NCBI RefSeq assembly: GCF_023650955.1
Contig: NZ_CP098039.1
Coordinates: 2,641,964-2,705,963, forward strand
DNA from: Thermosynechococcus sp. HN-54
Lineage (GTDB): Bacteria; Cyanobacteriota; Cyanobacteriia; Thermosynechococcales; Thermosynechococcaceae
DNA: 64,000 bases
Direction of reading: 5' to 3'
Part shown: positions 37,672 through 48,200 of the stretch, one piece after another
Position numbering within the stretch: position 1 is the first letter of the stretch
Layout of the letters: every line of letters begins with the position of its first letter
The notes under the pieces: model-generated
Seen by the model: the letters and a program-made list of their open reading frames with translations, nothing else
Database searches by the model: none
What the model was told of the DNA's origin: nothing
Translations under genes and position numbers: made by a program

Positions 37672-39521
37672 GTTGGGTTGTTCGGGTTCGGCAGTTTTAG
37701 AGGCCTGAGGGGAACCGCTTGGGCAAAGACCTGCTCATTGATGGTTTCGCCAATCTTGCTGAGACGCGCTTCCACAGCTTGGCGAAAACGAGTTTGTAGC
37801 TCGATCACCAAAGTAGCAAAATCCTTGATGGCAGGGTTGAGGGTGAGGGTGTTCGCTGTTCGTATGAGAATACCCGCTCTGACATAGTTGGCGATCGCCC
37901 GCTTGATTCCAAGCTTACTAATGGGCTGCTCTTGGCTGCGGATCTGCTCAAAGATCGTATGGATGATTTTTTTCGAGGCCATATTGCGGGGGCGATGGGC
38001 AACCAACCAACGACCCACCTCAGCCAAAAGGGGATCCCCTGCCACTTCGTGGGCAAAAATGCTGCGATAAATCGAGATGGTGTGAATATTCTGTGGCTCG
38101 TAGGTACGGACTGTGCAGTGTTCGGGCAGCTGGTCTCGCCAGCAGAGAACGGCCTTGCGCAATTGACTATTTACAGCAATGCAAACCGGTAATTGCTGCT
38201 GATCTGCTAGGTAACCCACCCACTCTGAGGGCTTGAAGAAACCAAACCGTAGTGGCTCCAGTTGGGGAATGACCGCTTTAATATCTAAAAAGACGGTATC
38301 AAAGGTGATTCCCTCTACTAATTCTTGGCGTTTTGCGGCATTGCTCGTGTAATAGGACAACAGTTCCAGCAGCTTTTCTGTTTCCCGTTGGGAGATCGCA
38401 CCCAGCGGAATTTGATCATAGTTTAGCGGCTCAACGGGCAAGGGAGGCGCCAATGCGGGTGCAACGGCTGACCCATGATTCTTGCCATTGGCTGGATGAG
38501 ACGGCTGGGGTGAAGGTGTGCCATTTCTGCCATTGGTTGCTGGGGCAATGAAAGGATTCTCAAGGCAGATAAATTGGTGGCACACTCGCTGAAAGCTATC
38601 ACTGGCGGCATTCCGATAGGCACAACCAATCACGGTTTTACCGTAGTCCCGTAGGCGCAGGGCAATGGAGCCAAAGCCACCATCACCGGAGATGAGCACA
38701 AAAGTATTGATGTCGGGATACTCGTAGATGAGGGCAATGGCGTCAATGGCAAGTTGAATGTCCGCTGCATTCCGCTGGTCACGATTGCGACCATAGACCC
38801 CTACCCGCTCGATTTGTGATTGCTCTAGTTGTTCGTTGAGAGCTTGGAGAATTTGATTTTGCCAGTTGCCATAGGCTCGCTGGATTGCGATTTCCCCTAG
38901 ATCAACGACTTCTTTAATGGCTTGGAGAATCTTGTTGAGGGAAATCAGCTCATTGACTTTGGCCGGATCGAGTCGCTGACCCTGATTAAAGACTAGGTTC
39001 TCGATGTCGTAGAGGACGGCAGTTTTTAGGGTTGTGGCGGGAGGTTGAGGTTTCTGGAGCAATGTCTGAATGTTTTGGAGAAGAGCGCCCTGAGCGTTAA
39101 TGGTTTCCAAGAGGGGGTCAAGCTGCTGCCCTAGATCAGGATTGGGGGAGCAACGTGCCAATTCCTGCCTCAGAGTTTGTAAGGTTTGTGATACTTCCTC
39201 CTGCATGGGGCACAGGGCTTTCGGAAGCGTTTGGTGCAGTTGTTCTTCCAGATCACTGAGCTGTTGGCCTTGTTGCTCTAGTGTTTGGAGGAGAAGTGTC
39301 TTGAGTTCCGTAGTCGCTGGGGAGGATGAGAGAAATGTGTGAATATCTCGAATGAGGCGATCGCTACGACGTTGGTTCTTTTCAATGAGCGGAGCACCCG
39401 CAAGGGCACCGATACCACTCCCTAAAAGGGTCGCTAAGGGTTGTTGGGGTTGAATTAGTGTGGCAATACCACCAAGGGCGATCGCGCTAACAGGAGCAAC
39501 AAACCAAAGCTCTGGCTTCAT
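37668..39521 (-). CDS. Membrane-anchored NYN-domain / OST-HTH (LabA-like) protein
   Basis: A 617-residue protein. Two hydrophobic stretches near the N-terminus (about 6-45) are followed by a Gln/Leu-rich coiled coil (about 60-160). NYN ribonuclease-like domain, about 165-325: acidic residues in [25 protein letters not shown] and [15 protein letters not shown], the PIN/NYN metal-site pattern. A Pro-rich linker comes next, then a middle domain. A C-terminal OST-HTH/LOTUS-like region (about 525-590: [16 protein letters not shown]) may bind RNA. LabA, a circadian output factor acting upstream of RpaA, shares the NYN type; the convergent location beside rpaA is therefore notable. Function otherwise unknown. 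Confidence 0.78.
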   Translation of the reverse strand: MKPELWFVAPVSAIALGGIATLIQPQQPLATLLGSGIGALAGAPLIEKNQRRSDRLIRDIHTFLSSSPATTELKTLLLQTLEQQGQQLSDLEEQLHQTLPKALCPMQEEVSQTLQTLRQELARCSPNPDLGQQLDPLLETINAQGALLQNIQTLLQKPQPPATTLKTAVLYDIENLVFNQGQRLDPAKVNELISLNKILQAIKEVVDLGEIAIQRAYGNWQNQILQALNEQLEQSQIERVGVYGRNRDQRNAADIQLAIDAIALIYEYPDINTFVLISGDGGFGSIALRLRDYGKTVIGCAYRNAASDSFQRVCHQFICLENPFIAPATNGRNGTPSPQPSHPANGKNHGSAVAPALAPPLPVEPLNYDQIPLGAISQRETEKLLELLSYYTSNAAKRQELVEGITFDTVFLDIKAVIPQLEPLRFGFFKPSEWVGYLADQQQLPVCIAVNSQLRKAVLCWRDQLPEHCTVRTYEPQNIHTISIYRSIFAHEVAGDPLLAEVGRWLVAHRPRNMASKKIIHTIFEQIRSQEQPISKLGIKRAIANYVRAGILIRTANTLTLNPAIKDFATLVIELQTRFRQAVEARLSKIGETINEQVFAQAVPLRPLKLPNPNNPT

Positions 39522-39580
39522 TCAAAAGGGAAATGTAATGGAAATAACACGAGTTAGAAAATTATGATAGCAAAAAACGT

Positions 39581-40612
39581 TTAGGCACTGAGTTGGGCTT
39601 GACGCAGTTGACCACAGGCGGCCTGACGATCTAAGCCTCGCGATCGCCGAATGCTCGCAGTGACCCCTAGGGCGTGCAGTTGAGTCAAAAATTGCCGTAA
39701 TCGCTGATCACTAGGACGCTGGTAGGTTGCTTCCGCAATAGGGTTGTAGGGAATCAGGTTCACATGGCTTTGGAAGCCGCGCAAGAGCTGTGCCAACTCC
39801 TCGGCGTGCTGGGGGCGATCGTTGACCCCCGCCAGAACCGTATATTCAAAGGTGACGCGGCGACCGGTGTGCTCGACATAGGCACGGCAATCGGCAATCA
39901 GTTGGCCGAGAGGGTAGTGCTTGGCACTGGGAATGAGCTGCTCCCGTAGGCTTTGGTTAGGCGCATGGAGGCTGACAGCAAGGGTGGTTTGCAACTGATA
40001 TTGGGCAAGTCGCTGAATTTGTTGGGGAATGCCGACCGTCGAGATCGTAATGTGCCGCTGACCAATACCAATATCGCGATTCAAACAGGTGACCGCTTGG
40101 ATAACGGCAGGTAAGTTTAAGAGTGGCTCTCCCATGCCCATAAACACCACATGGCTGACTCGGTGCCCCATTTCACTTTGAATGGTCAATACCTGATCGA
40201 TGATTTCATGGCTAGCCAGATTGCGGCGATAGCCCCCCTTCCCCGTGGCACAAAAATCACAGGCCATGGGGCAGCCCACTTGGGAAGACACACAGACCGT
40301 CAGGCGATCGCCACTGGGAATGCCCACGGTTTCAATGGTTTCGCCATCGGCTAAGGCCAACAAAAGCTTCACGGTGCCATCTTGGGCATCATGGCGATAG
40401 CGAATATCTGAGCGGCCAATCTCTACGTCGGCGAGGGCATCCCGCCACTGTTGGGGAAAGACAGTAATGTCTTTGAGCGATCGCACTCCCTTTTGATAGA
40501 GCCACTGATGCAATTGCTGTGCCCGATAGCTCGGCTGCCCTTGGGCTTCGACCCATGCTTTGAGTTCTGCTGCGGACTGTCCCAGCAGTGCCATAGTGTT
40601 CAACCGCTTCAC
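39581..40612 (-). CDS. rlmN: Dual-specificity 23S rRNA A2503 / tRNA A37 C2-methyltransferase
   Basis: A radical SAM enzyme that methylates C2 of adenine 2503 in 23S rRNA and A37 in some tRNAs. The cluster-binding motif CPMACDFC (CxxxCxxC) is present, preceded by [19 protein letters not shown] is also present, and [15 protein letters not shown] and [12 protein letters not shown] belong to the SAM barrel. The catalytic Cys regions are expected in the N-terminal part and near the end ([10 protein letters not shown]). The length is 343 residues from GTG at 40612, with ATG at 40594 as an alternative start. It is a single gene with no operon partner apparent. Confidence 0.95.
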   Translation of the reverse strand: MKRLNTMALLGQSAAELKAWVEAQGQPSYRAQQLHQWLYQKGVRSLKDITVFPQQWRDALADVEIGRSDIRYRHDAQDGTVKLLLALADGETIETVGIPSGDRLTVCVSSQVGCPMACDFCATGKGGYRRNLASHEIIDQVLTIQSEMGHRVSHVVFMGMGEPLLNLPAVIQAVTCLNRDIGIGQRHITISTVGIPQQIQRLAQYQLQTTLAVSLHAPNQSLREQLIPSAKHYPLGQLIADCRAYVEHTGRRVTFEYTVLAGVNDRPQHAEELAQLLRGFQSHVNLIPYNPIAEATYQRPSDQRLRQFLTQLHALGVTASIRRSRGLDRQAACGQLRQAQLSA

Positions 40613-40837
40613 GTCCCCTTGATCCTAACAAACTGCCAACCCGCCCTTTTCTAAAACAGGGGGCACCAGAAGAACGCTGAGGCGCTGGGACAATTGCTTG
40701 GCAGTTTTGCTAAGAGGATTTAACCTTTCTCTTTCTGAAAAGGGTTGACCGCGAAAATTTGTCCTAGGCTAAAGAAAGCCCCCGTCGAAAACTGTATTGA
40801 TAACCTTAAGAAAAATCACGAAAAGGGTTGGTTTGAA

Positions 40838-41809
40838 ATGAATACGCAATCCTGTTGCCCTGTGGAGATAGAAATTACTGAGGCTCCCCCCCTTTCAACC
40901 CAACAGGAAACCCTTTTGGACATGCACAGTGTCCTGAATACCCTTAACATTTTGCTGGGGGAACTGCAATTTTTGGAACTGGAACTCGATGATTGGGAAG
41001 TCTTGCAGCCCAGTCTCAAAAGCCTTGAGCAACTTGTGAATGTCTTGGGCGATCGCCCAACCATTTTGGCCTATCTACAGCAAATCAGTGATCTACGGGC
41101 AGCAATCACCGGCAACATTGAAACTGCACTGGCTCAACATCCCGACAGAGCCACAACCCCCGATGTGCAGGAGGCGGTAGCCAATATCCAATCGGTCTTT
41201 AATGTGGTGGAGGTGCGAGTGCAACAACTCCTCGCACGGGAAAAAGCCCCTGAGGCTTGGGTAGAGGTTCCTATTGAGCAATTGCAGGCTCAGTTTGAGC
41301 AGGTCTTCCAAGCCATTGAGAAAAATAGCAAGGGGCGCTACCGGATTCTGCACAATATTGCCGCTCAAGGCGCCTCAGATTATTTTCTCACCTTTGATAT
41401 TCAGACCCCCAATGGTCGCACCGTTTTGATGCCCCCCATTTTTGAAGATGTGATGCGAGATTTGATTGCCAATGCCCGTAAATACACCCCTCAAGGGGGC
41501 AAAATTATTGCTGGACTCGTGCAAACCCCTGATCATCTCAAGTTTGTGGTCGAGGATACCGGCTGGGGGATTCCGGTTGAGGAAATTCCCAAGGTGGTTG
41601 GCTTTGGCTACCGCGGATCCAATGTGCAACATCGCCGCACCATGGGGGGCGGCTTCGGGCTGACAAAGGCATTTTTTGTAACGAAGCGCTTTCAAGGACG
41701 GATGTGGATTCGCTCGGCAGCCGGGGCGGGCACTCGCATTACCCTTGATTTGCCGATGCCGTCAACAGTTGTTGCAGGTACCTCTGAGCGGGGGGATAGT
41801 CAGGGTTAA
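40838..41809 (+). CDS. Soluble histidine-kinase-like protein with HATPase domain
   Basis: A 323-residue protein with no membrane segment. The first ~170 residues are helical, with MHSVLNTLNILLGELQFLEL as a possible dimerisation/H-box region whose His (in LDMHSVLN) may be the phospho-acceptor. The ATPase domain, about 195-310, has an N box (VMRDLIANARKYT), G1 (VEDTGWGIP), an F/G2 region (GFGYRGSNVQHRRTMGGG, FGLTKAFF) and a final G3-like AGAGTRITLDLP. No receiver partner is adjacent. ATG at 40838 is preferred because AAGGG lies about 10 bases upstream; the frame is open 31 codons further. The 3' end overlaps the convergent glycosyltransferase by 71 bases. Confidence 0.8.
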   Translation: MNTQSCCPVEIEITEAPPLSTQQETLLDMHSVLNTLNILLGELQFLELELDDWEVLQPSLKSLEQLVNVLGDRPTILAYLQQISDLRAAITGNIETALAQHPDRATTPDVQEAVANIQSVFNVVEVRVQQLLAREKAPEAWVEVPIEQLQAQFEQVFQAIEKNSKGRYRILHNIAAQGASDYFLTFDIQTPNGRTVLMPPIFEDVMRDLIANARKYTPQGGKIIAGLVQTPDHLKFVVEDTGWGIPVEEIPKVVGFGYRGSNVQHRRTMGGGFGLTKAFFVTKRFQGRMWIRSAAGAGTRITLDLPMPSTVVAGTSERGDSQG

Positions 41810-42902
41810 ATTCAAGGGTTTTTTGAAAATAGGCAATGGCGCGATTGCGGAGCACGCCCTTTGGGCGATCGCACTCCTGAAGCGTCATATAGGTAAAGCC
41901 GAGACTATAGGCAGGTTGGGTGGTCATCCACTGGCGATCAAAGGGTTCAGCGCGATCGTAGGTTCCCTGCTCAAAGAGATCCAAACAGCGGTGAAAGTAG
42001 GGCAAGGCTCCCCGATGTAAGCCCAATTCAAAGATGAGTAACCCCGCCACATACAGCAGGGGCGGATAGCGATCAAAGAAACGTAGGCCATAGCTGAGGT
42101 AATACTGAGCCGTTTCGTAGTCCTTGGCCTCAAAGGCGCGGTAGCTCACCCAAAAGAGGAGATGACGCAGCCATGTGGTGTCCTTCGGCAAAACTCCCTG
42201 TTCGACGGCAGGGGCAATCTGCTCAAGGGCTTGTTCGTACCATGCTTGGGCGCGCTCGCCATCGCCACAGGCGGCATAGTGATCCCCAAGGCACACCAAG
42301 TTTTGCAGTCGGCGATCGCCCTGCTGCACCATTTTTTCGAGAATCGGGATATTGCGATCCCGAATCTTTGCCAGAAACTGCTCCGGAGTCTGTTGGTTGT
42401 GGTGGATGAGATAGACCCCCTGCAATTGACCGACCACGGCTGGGCGTTCGCGGTAATAGAGTTGTTCATGGAGTGCGCCCGCAAAATGGAGATCGGGAAA
42501 GCGACGGCCAAAGCGGACATTCCAAAACTCACTCCAGTTGAGATTCGCCGCCTGTTCACGACGCAGCAGACTCCACTGATTGATGGTATTGGCACTTTCA
42601 GCCGTCAATTGGTCTCGCCATTGGGGATCCGTAACTACCAATTCTTCATCGGCATCAATGTAAAAGACCCACTCCCCGCTTGCATGGGCTAGGGAGGCAT
42701 TGCGGGCGGCAGCAAAATCCGCTGGCCAGACAATGGCATGGACATGGGGGGTAAATTCGCGGGCAATGGCGATCGTCTCATCTGTCGAACCCGTGTCCAC
42801 AATAATGAGTTCATCCACCCAAGGCTGAACCGACTGCAAGCAGCGCCGTAATTGATGGGCTTCGTTTTTGACAATCATGCACAGGGACAGCAGTGGAGCC
42901 AT
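41739..42902 (-). CDS. Family 2 glycosyltransferase with C-terminal TPR region
   Basis: A 387-residue cytoplasmic protein. The GT-A domain covers about residues 1-190: LLSLCMIVKNEAHQLRRCLQ, ELIIVDTGSTDETIAIA, AARNASLAHASGEWVFYIDA and the DXD-like DADEE. The remaining ~190 residues contain TPR-like helices (NLVCLGDHYAACGDGERAQA, AIAYFQKTLEFNPDYPPAQR). Such SunS/beta-4-glucosyltransferase-like enzymes glycosylate surface molecules; acceptor and sugar are unknown. ATG at 42902 begins the recognisable domain, 13 bases after sipA ends, so they may share a transcript. The last 71 bases overlap the histidine-kinase-like gene on the other strand. Confidence 0.87.
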   Translation of the reverse strand: MAPLLSLCMIVKNEAHQLRRCLQSVQPWVDELIIVDTGSTDETIAIAREFTPHVHAIVWPADFAAARNASLAHASGEWVFYIDADEELVVTDPQWRDQLTAESANTINQWSLLRREQAANLNWSEFWNVRFGRRFPDLHFAGALHEQLYYRERPAVVGQLQGVYLIHHNQQTPEQFLAKIRDRNIPILEKMVQQGDRRLQNLVCLGDHYAACGDGERAQAWYEQALEQIAPAVEQGVLPKDTTWLRHLLFWVSYRAFEAKDYETAQYYLSYGLRFFDRYPPLLYVAGLLIFELGLHRGALPYFHRCLDLFEQGTYDRAEPFDRQWMTTQPAYSLGFTYMTLQECDRPKGVLRNRAIAYFQKTLEFNPDYPPAQRYLQQLLTASANQG

Positions 42903-42915
42903 GGCAGCGAAGGCA

Positions 42916-43131
42916 CTACAGCCGCTTGAGATACTTGGCTTCCAGTAAAAAGGCACCCCGCTCTAGCCGTACGACCCAATAGTTCCTTGGTTGCTGGCCG
43001 AGGATCACCCCTTCTTCACCGAGGGTGAGGATACTAGCCGGGCGTAGCATTGGCATCGGTTCTGCTGTTTTGACGTAAGGGGGGAGTTCCACAAGGCGAA
43101 CGCGATCGCCCACCGCAAAGGCTTCTTCCAT
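42916..43131 (-). CDS. sipA: SipA / DUF3148 small regulator, NblS-interacting
   Basis: A 71-residue SH3-like protein: FAVGDRVRLVELPPYVKTAE, PMPMLRPASILTLGEEGVIL and YWVVRLERGAFLLEAKYL. This matches SipA (DUF3148), a cyanobacterial protein that binds the ATP-binding domain of the histidine kinase NblS and alters its signalling to RpaB under high light and nutrient stress. ATG at 43131 gives the family-like MEEAFAVGD start; an upstream ATG at 43173 is less likely. It is followed closely by the glycosyltransferase gene. Confidence 0.85.
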   Translation of the reverse strand: MEEAFAVGDRVRLVELPPYVKTAEPMPMLRPASILTLGEEGVILGQQPRNYWVVRLERGAFLLEAKYLKRL

Positions 43132-43222
43132 TCCCACCAAAGGATCTCGAAATTGGTAATGCTGATAACACAATTTTCAATTTAATATACTGGCTTCCCC
43201 TGTGAGATTTTTGTCAAAAGTT

Positions 43223-43597
43223 TTAGAGTGTCTTCAAGTAGCTTAATAGGTCGGCCATGTCTTGGGGCTGAGCCTGAAATTTGGGCATGGGAGGGGTGTT
43301 GCCGCTAATAATTTGCTGAATGAGTTGCGCTTGCGATCGGCGGTGGCTAATCTGCACGAGGCTAGGGCCGACTTCTCCTTTACCATCGATGCCATGGCAG
43401 CCGGCACAGTTGAGGATAAAAATTTGTTCGCCTCGCGTGGGATCACCGACGGCAGCTCGCACCGATTGAATGTAGGGATCCTGCAGGGGCAACAGCAGTG
43501 ACACGCCCCACCCCCCGGCCACCACCAGCACTGTCAAGACGGGCAACAGCCACCGCCATACCGTTGATCCAGTCCCCACTGTGTTGACTAAACTCAT
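43223..43597 (-). CDS. cytM: Cytochrome c class I, CytM-like
   Basis: A 124-residue membrane-anchored c-type cytochrome. An uncleaved hydrophobic anchor (about residues 16-38, WLLPVLTVLVVAGGWGVSLL) is followed by a haem domain with CAGCH (CxxCH), conserved GKGEVGPSL and axial Met in NTPPMPKFQAQ, then DMADLLSYLKTL. Length, anchor and the PPMPKF block fit CytM, a low-potential cyanobacterial cytochrome affecting respiratory/photosynthetic electron flow and growth in the dark. A generic cytochrome c6-like protein is the alternative. Monocistronic as far as seen. Confidence 0.78.
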   Translation of the reverse strand: MSLVNTVGTGSTVWRWLLPVLTVLVVAGGWGVSLLLPLQDPYIQSVRAAVGDPTRGEQIFILNCAGCHGIDGKGEVGPSLVQISHRRSQAQLIQQIISGNTPPMPKFQAQPQDMADLLSYLKTL

Positions 43598-43692
43598 TCA
43601 CTTATCGGGAAAGATTAAAAATTGTTTATTATTGTTACAACAGCATTCTAAACCCTGAACCCAGCCAGATTCAAGCGAGTGGGTAATAATTC

Positions 43693-45036
43693 CTAAACTG
43701 CGGTGCCACTGCCCTGAAAGCGATGGTAGACCGTGCGCAGTGCCTCGCGATCGCCAACATTGCCGGGGAACAGCACCACTGGTAACTCTGGAAAACGAGG
43801 ATGATCAGCACCTGTGCGGACAACGGAGCAGCCCGGAATCACTTGCCCCAAGAGGCGAACCGTCGCTAGGTTTAAGCCCTTACTCAGCACATCGTTAGAG
43901 GTTATGCCCCCCTTGCTGATCAGATAGCGCAAATCAGCGGGCAATTGTTGGAGAATCCCCATGAGCACCTCGGAAACCCTCTGCCCAAAGGCTAACCGTG
44001 TCGCCGCATCCGCAAAGGTGAGTTCCTCACGACTGGTAAAGATGACGGGGGTTTTCCCACTGGCGATCGCCTGATCCACCGCCGCCAAGACTTCCTTGAT
44101 GATGTCAGGTTCAGCCGCCGCACTGTCGCGCAATCGTGCTACCGGCACTTCAATAGCAAAGACCGTCGGTTCTGTCAGTAATGCTGATAATTGTTCAGTG
44201 GTTTTGCGCACGTGGGAACCCACTAAAACCGCACCATAGCGGCCGGGGCGGCAATAGGTAGCCATTGCTTCTGGGGGGGTGGGCTGGGGGGGAAGCTGCG
44301 CCAAGGCTGTGAGCAAACTGGCAGCACTGCGGAACAAAAAGCGTTTCCCTTGACCAGCCAGCTGGAGCACAGCCGCAGCAAATTGATCCAAATCCCCTTG
44401 AGTTTCAGCATCCACGACAGCACAGACATTTCCCTGCAATTGAGCCAAACGATCGCGCAGAGCTGCTGGGTTTTGCAGATCCGCCAGTAAAAACCGTTCC
44501 ACAGCGGTCGCTGGAATTCGCCCTTGAGTCTTTTCGGCCACATAGTCGGGCAAATAGCTGTGGTGGTAGCCAAAGACGGAATCGCGGGCAAACTCGGTTT
44601 CATGGACGGGTATGGGCTGACCATCCACAATGAGATAGTGCTGGCTATCGCGGGTAATGCGGCCGCCTTCTAGAAAGGCTGGCACCAGAAAATGGGCATC
44701 AAAGGGACCGAGTTCAGCAGCAATTACGTCAGTTTCCAGAGGATAGTGGCCGCGTAGGGTGGAGTCAGAGCGGCTGACAACAATGTAATCGGTTGTACCG
44801 GTTTGGGCGATCGCCTCCTTCAAATGACAGCAGACGGTGCGCGCGACCTCCGCTGCGATTTCTGGCGGCAAGGCACGGGTATTGGTAAGAATAAAGAAAA
44901 TCGACACAGGATCGGTGAGGCCGCGACAGAGGGTATCCACATCCCAGCGGGTCAACAGCAGGCAACTGTGCACCGTTTGCGAACCGGTGGGGTCATCATC
45001 GAGGACAATAATTTTTGGGCGCGTCACCGCGGGCAT
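43693..45036 (-). CDS. Four-carbon acid sugar kinase family protein (DUF1537)
   Basis: A 447-residue cytoplasmic kinase of the OtnK/DtnK/YgbK family, which phosphorylates four-carbon acid sugars such as erythronate or threonate. The N-terminal domain contains KIIVLDDDPTGSQTVHSC, SRSDSTLRGHYPLETDVI and LVPAFLEGGRITRDSQHYL. The nucleotide-binding C-terminal domain has LVGSHVRKTTEQL, LISKGGITSNDVLSKGL and PVVLFPGNVGDREAL. Family members usually sit with a PdxA-like dehydrogenase and an aldolase, and neither is present here, so the substrate is uncertain. ATG at 45036 begins the conserved sequence; the open frame extends 45 codons upstream without homology-like content. Confidence 0.85.
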   Translation of the reverse strand: MPAVTRPKIIVLDDDPTGSQTVHSCLLLTRWDVDTLCRGLTDPVSIFFILTNTRALPPEIAAEVARTVCCHLKEAIAQTGTTDYIVVSRSDSTLRGHYPLETDVIAAELGPFDAHFLVPAFLEGGRITRDSQHYLIVDGQPIPVHETEFARDSVFGYHHSYLPDYVAEKTQGRIPATAVERFLLADLQNPAALRDRLAQLQGNVCAVVDAETQGDLDQFAAAVLQLAGQGKRFLFRSAASLLTALAQLPPQPTPPEAMATYCRPGRYGAVLVGSHVRKTTEQLSALLTEPTVFAIEVPVARLRDSAAAEPDIIKEVLAAVDQAIASGKTPVIFTSREELTFADAATRLAFGQRVSEVLMGILQQLPADLRYLISKGGITSNDVLSKGLNLATVRLLGQVIPGCSVVRTGADHPRFPELPVVLFPGNVGDREALRTVYHRFQGSGTAV

Positions 45037-45129
45037 CTCCGACACTCTATTCGTTTGCAGTTTATCATTGGGGCGATCGCCCCTCCGATTTTTTATCTCG
45101 ACAGAGTAGCAGGTGCGGGCTAGAACGCC

Positions 45130-45148
45130 TCCTCCTTTAGAAGGAGGA
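45130..45148. repeat. 8-bp inverted repeat upstream of the helicase gene
   Basis: TCCTCCTT and AAGGAGGA pair perfectly around TAG. There is no T-run on either strand, so it is not a simple terminator. It could be an operator, a processed leader hairpin or a mobile-element scar. Confidence 0.4.
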
Positions 45149-45223
45149 TTGGTTACAATTGCAGTTGCCAAAAAGACTCATTTCCTGCTACCACTAGAAA
45201 CAACCCCCTAGGCTTCATAACCG

Positions 45224-48200
45224 ATGAATCCCTCAGAGTACTCTCTTCTCATAGATCAGCGGTTGGAAGCACCTTTTTGGCCAGAACCCGTCAAGGTCAT
45301 CCGTATCGAGGCCTTGGGAGACGCCTATGAAGTGTATGCCCTTGGTCTGGAGACCGAGCAATTACATCCCAGGGTATTGGAGCTGTCACAAGTACAGGAA
45401 CTCTTGGTTCAATGCTTACCCCAACAACGGTTTGATGGTGACGCGGAGCTATTTGCCCTTGGTATCGAAGCCTATCGCATCCGTTTGGGATACACCTTTG
45501 ATCCTTTCTTTGCCGTTTGGTCAAGTCGGGTAGATCCCTTGCCCCATCAACTAGAAGCGGTCTATGGGGTGCTGCTGAAGCGATCGCGGGTGCGCTGTCT
45601 CTTGGCTGACGATCCGGGGGCAGGAAAAACCATTATGGCTGGGTTATTTCTCAAGGAACTGAAATATCGCGGAGTGGCTCAGCGCATTCTCATCGTTACC
45701 CCCGCCAACCTGACGGATCAATGGCGCCGCGAGCTAGCAGAAAAATTCAATGAAAAGTTCACCGTCGTCGATCGCCACACCAGTAGTGCCCACTACCAAG
45801 AGAATGTCTGGCAGAAATACCCCCATATTGTTACCAGTCTTGACTTTGCCAAGCAGGAAACCTATCGCAGCGAACTTCAACAGAGTCAATGGGATGTCGT
45901 GATCGTGGATGAAGCCCACAAGCTCTCGGCCACTCGCTATGGCACCGAAGTGAGAAAATCCTTGCGCTATCGTCTAGGGGAAGTCCTGAGTCAAATCAGC
46001 AGCCACCTCTTGTTTCTAACGGCCACCCCCCACCCCGGCAATGACGATCGTTTTCGCCTGCTCTTGAATCTTTTAGACCCTGATCTTTTTGCCACCAACA
46101 GTCTTTTGCAGGAAGCGGTAGAAGCGGGCGAGAATCCCCTCTTTTTGCGTCGTCTCAAGGAGGACATGGTGGATTTTCAGGGCAAGCCGCTATTTCCACC
46201 GCGCTATGTCCACACGCCAGCCTTTGAGCTATCTGCTCCTGAGCAGCAGCTTTACAACGCTGTCACCACCTACGTGCGGGAGCACTTCAAGCGAGCGTGG
46301 GAAGAAAAACAGTGCACCATCGGCCTTGCCATGGCAGTGCTTCAGCGGCGCTTGGCCAGCAGCACCTATGCCATTAGTCGTTCCTTGGAAAATCGCTGGA
46401 AACGACTGCGGGAACTGCAGGAAGTCGTGATGCGCGACCCTGTGGCGATTGATGTGGAGGAACTGGAGGACATCCCAGAGAGCGATCGCTGGCAGCTTGA
46501 AGCCGAACTCAGCGAAAAAGTCACCCTCGCCCGTAATATCCACGAGTTGAAAACAGAAATCCGTGCCCTAGAGCAGCTTGTGCAGATGGCGCGTGGCCTT
46601 GCCCAGCGGGAACAGGATACCAAGTTTCAGGAGTTGCTGAAGCTTCTTGTCAAACTCAAGGGCGAAAAGCTCTTGGTCTTTACCGAGCACAAGGACACCC
46701 TTGATTTTTTAGTTGAGGCCCTCAGGAAACGGGGCTACCCAGTCACTTCTATTGATGGCTCAATGCGTCTTGAGGAGCGGGTGGAGCGCGAGCGGAAATT
46801 TCGGGATAACGCCCAGGTCATGGTGGCCACAGAAGCTGCCGGGGAGGGCATTAACCTGCAATTTTGTGCCGTGATGGTAAATTATGACCTGCCTTGGAAC
46901 CCCACCCGTTTGGAGCAGCGCATGGGGCGGGTTCATCGTTATGGCCAGCGCTATGAAGTCAATATTTACAACCTCGTTGCCGCCAATACCCGTGAGGGGG
47001 AGGTGCTGAAGCTGCTGTTGGCCAAACTGGAGGCAATGCGCCAAGAATTGGGGTCTGACCGTGTCTATGATGTGGTTGGCGATCTCCTACAGGATATTTC
47101 CCTTGAGCAACTGCTCCTTGAGCATCTGCTGGGGCGGCGCCGCCTTGAGGAGATTCAAGCGATGGTGGAATCGCGGTTGCACCCCAGCCGCCTCAACTAC
47201 ATTCGCGAAATTACCCTAGAAGCCTTGGCCAAACGGGAAGTGGACTTAAGGCACCTGCGCCAAGATCTCAGCCAAAGCCAAACCCAACGCTTGGAGCCTG
47301 AATATACGGAACGCTTTTTCCGCCGTGCCATGGGGCGTTTAGGGGGAGAGGTGCGCCAGCGAGCGGAGGGCTTATTCAGCGTACGGCTACCCTATGAGCT
47401 GCGCAAGGATCGCAATCTCCCTTCGGAATATCCACGAGTCACCTTCGATCCGCAGGTGCAACCCGCTAAGGCCTACCTTGATGTGGAACTGTTGACGCCC
47501 GGACATCCCCTCTTTGACCCGGTGGTGACGGAAGTCTTGCGGTTGGCGGAACCTCACTTCCAGCGGGGGGCAATTTTTGCCGCGCCGAATGTCCATCGCC
47601 CTTTTTACCTGGGCTATTTGGTGTTGGGGATTCGCAATGGCTTGGGTCAGATGGTTTCGCAGCGGCTAGTGGCCTTGGCTGATCAAGGAGACGGTCAGGT
47701 TCACTCGATTCCCCTTGCCTTTTTGGTGGACGCCGTGCCTGCCCAAGTGCCTTCCCTACCCTCAGCCCCACAGATGGGTCAACAATTGCGACGCTGGGCT
47801 TCTGAGCGCCTACTTCCCAGTTACAAAACGGAGGTTGCTAATGAGCAGCAGCGGGACATTGAGATTCGCCGCAAGTATGGATTGCGCAGCCTCGACCATT
47901 TGATTCATGAGTCCAGCAGAAAGCTAGCAGAACTGAAGGTGCGGGCGATGACGAAGGGAGAGGATGTGCGCTTGCCAATTCAGAATGAGGAGCGTCGCGT
48001 ACAGGAACTGCAACACCGCCGCCAAGCCCTAGAGACCGAGTTGGCGCGATCGCAACATCTCACTGCGGATGGCATCACCCTTTTGGCTCAGGCCTATGTG
48101 ATTCCTTTACCAGCTACCGTGGATGAGGACGACCCCCAAATACGTCAACAGGTGGAACAGGCGGCTATGCAAGTGGCGATCGCCTTTGAGCAGCAACAGG

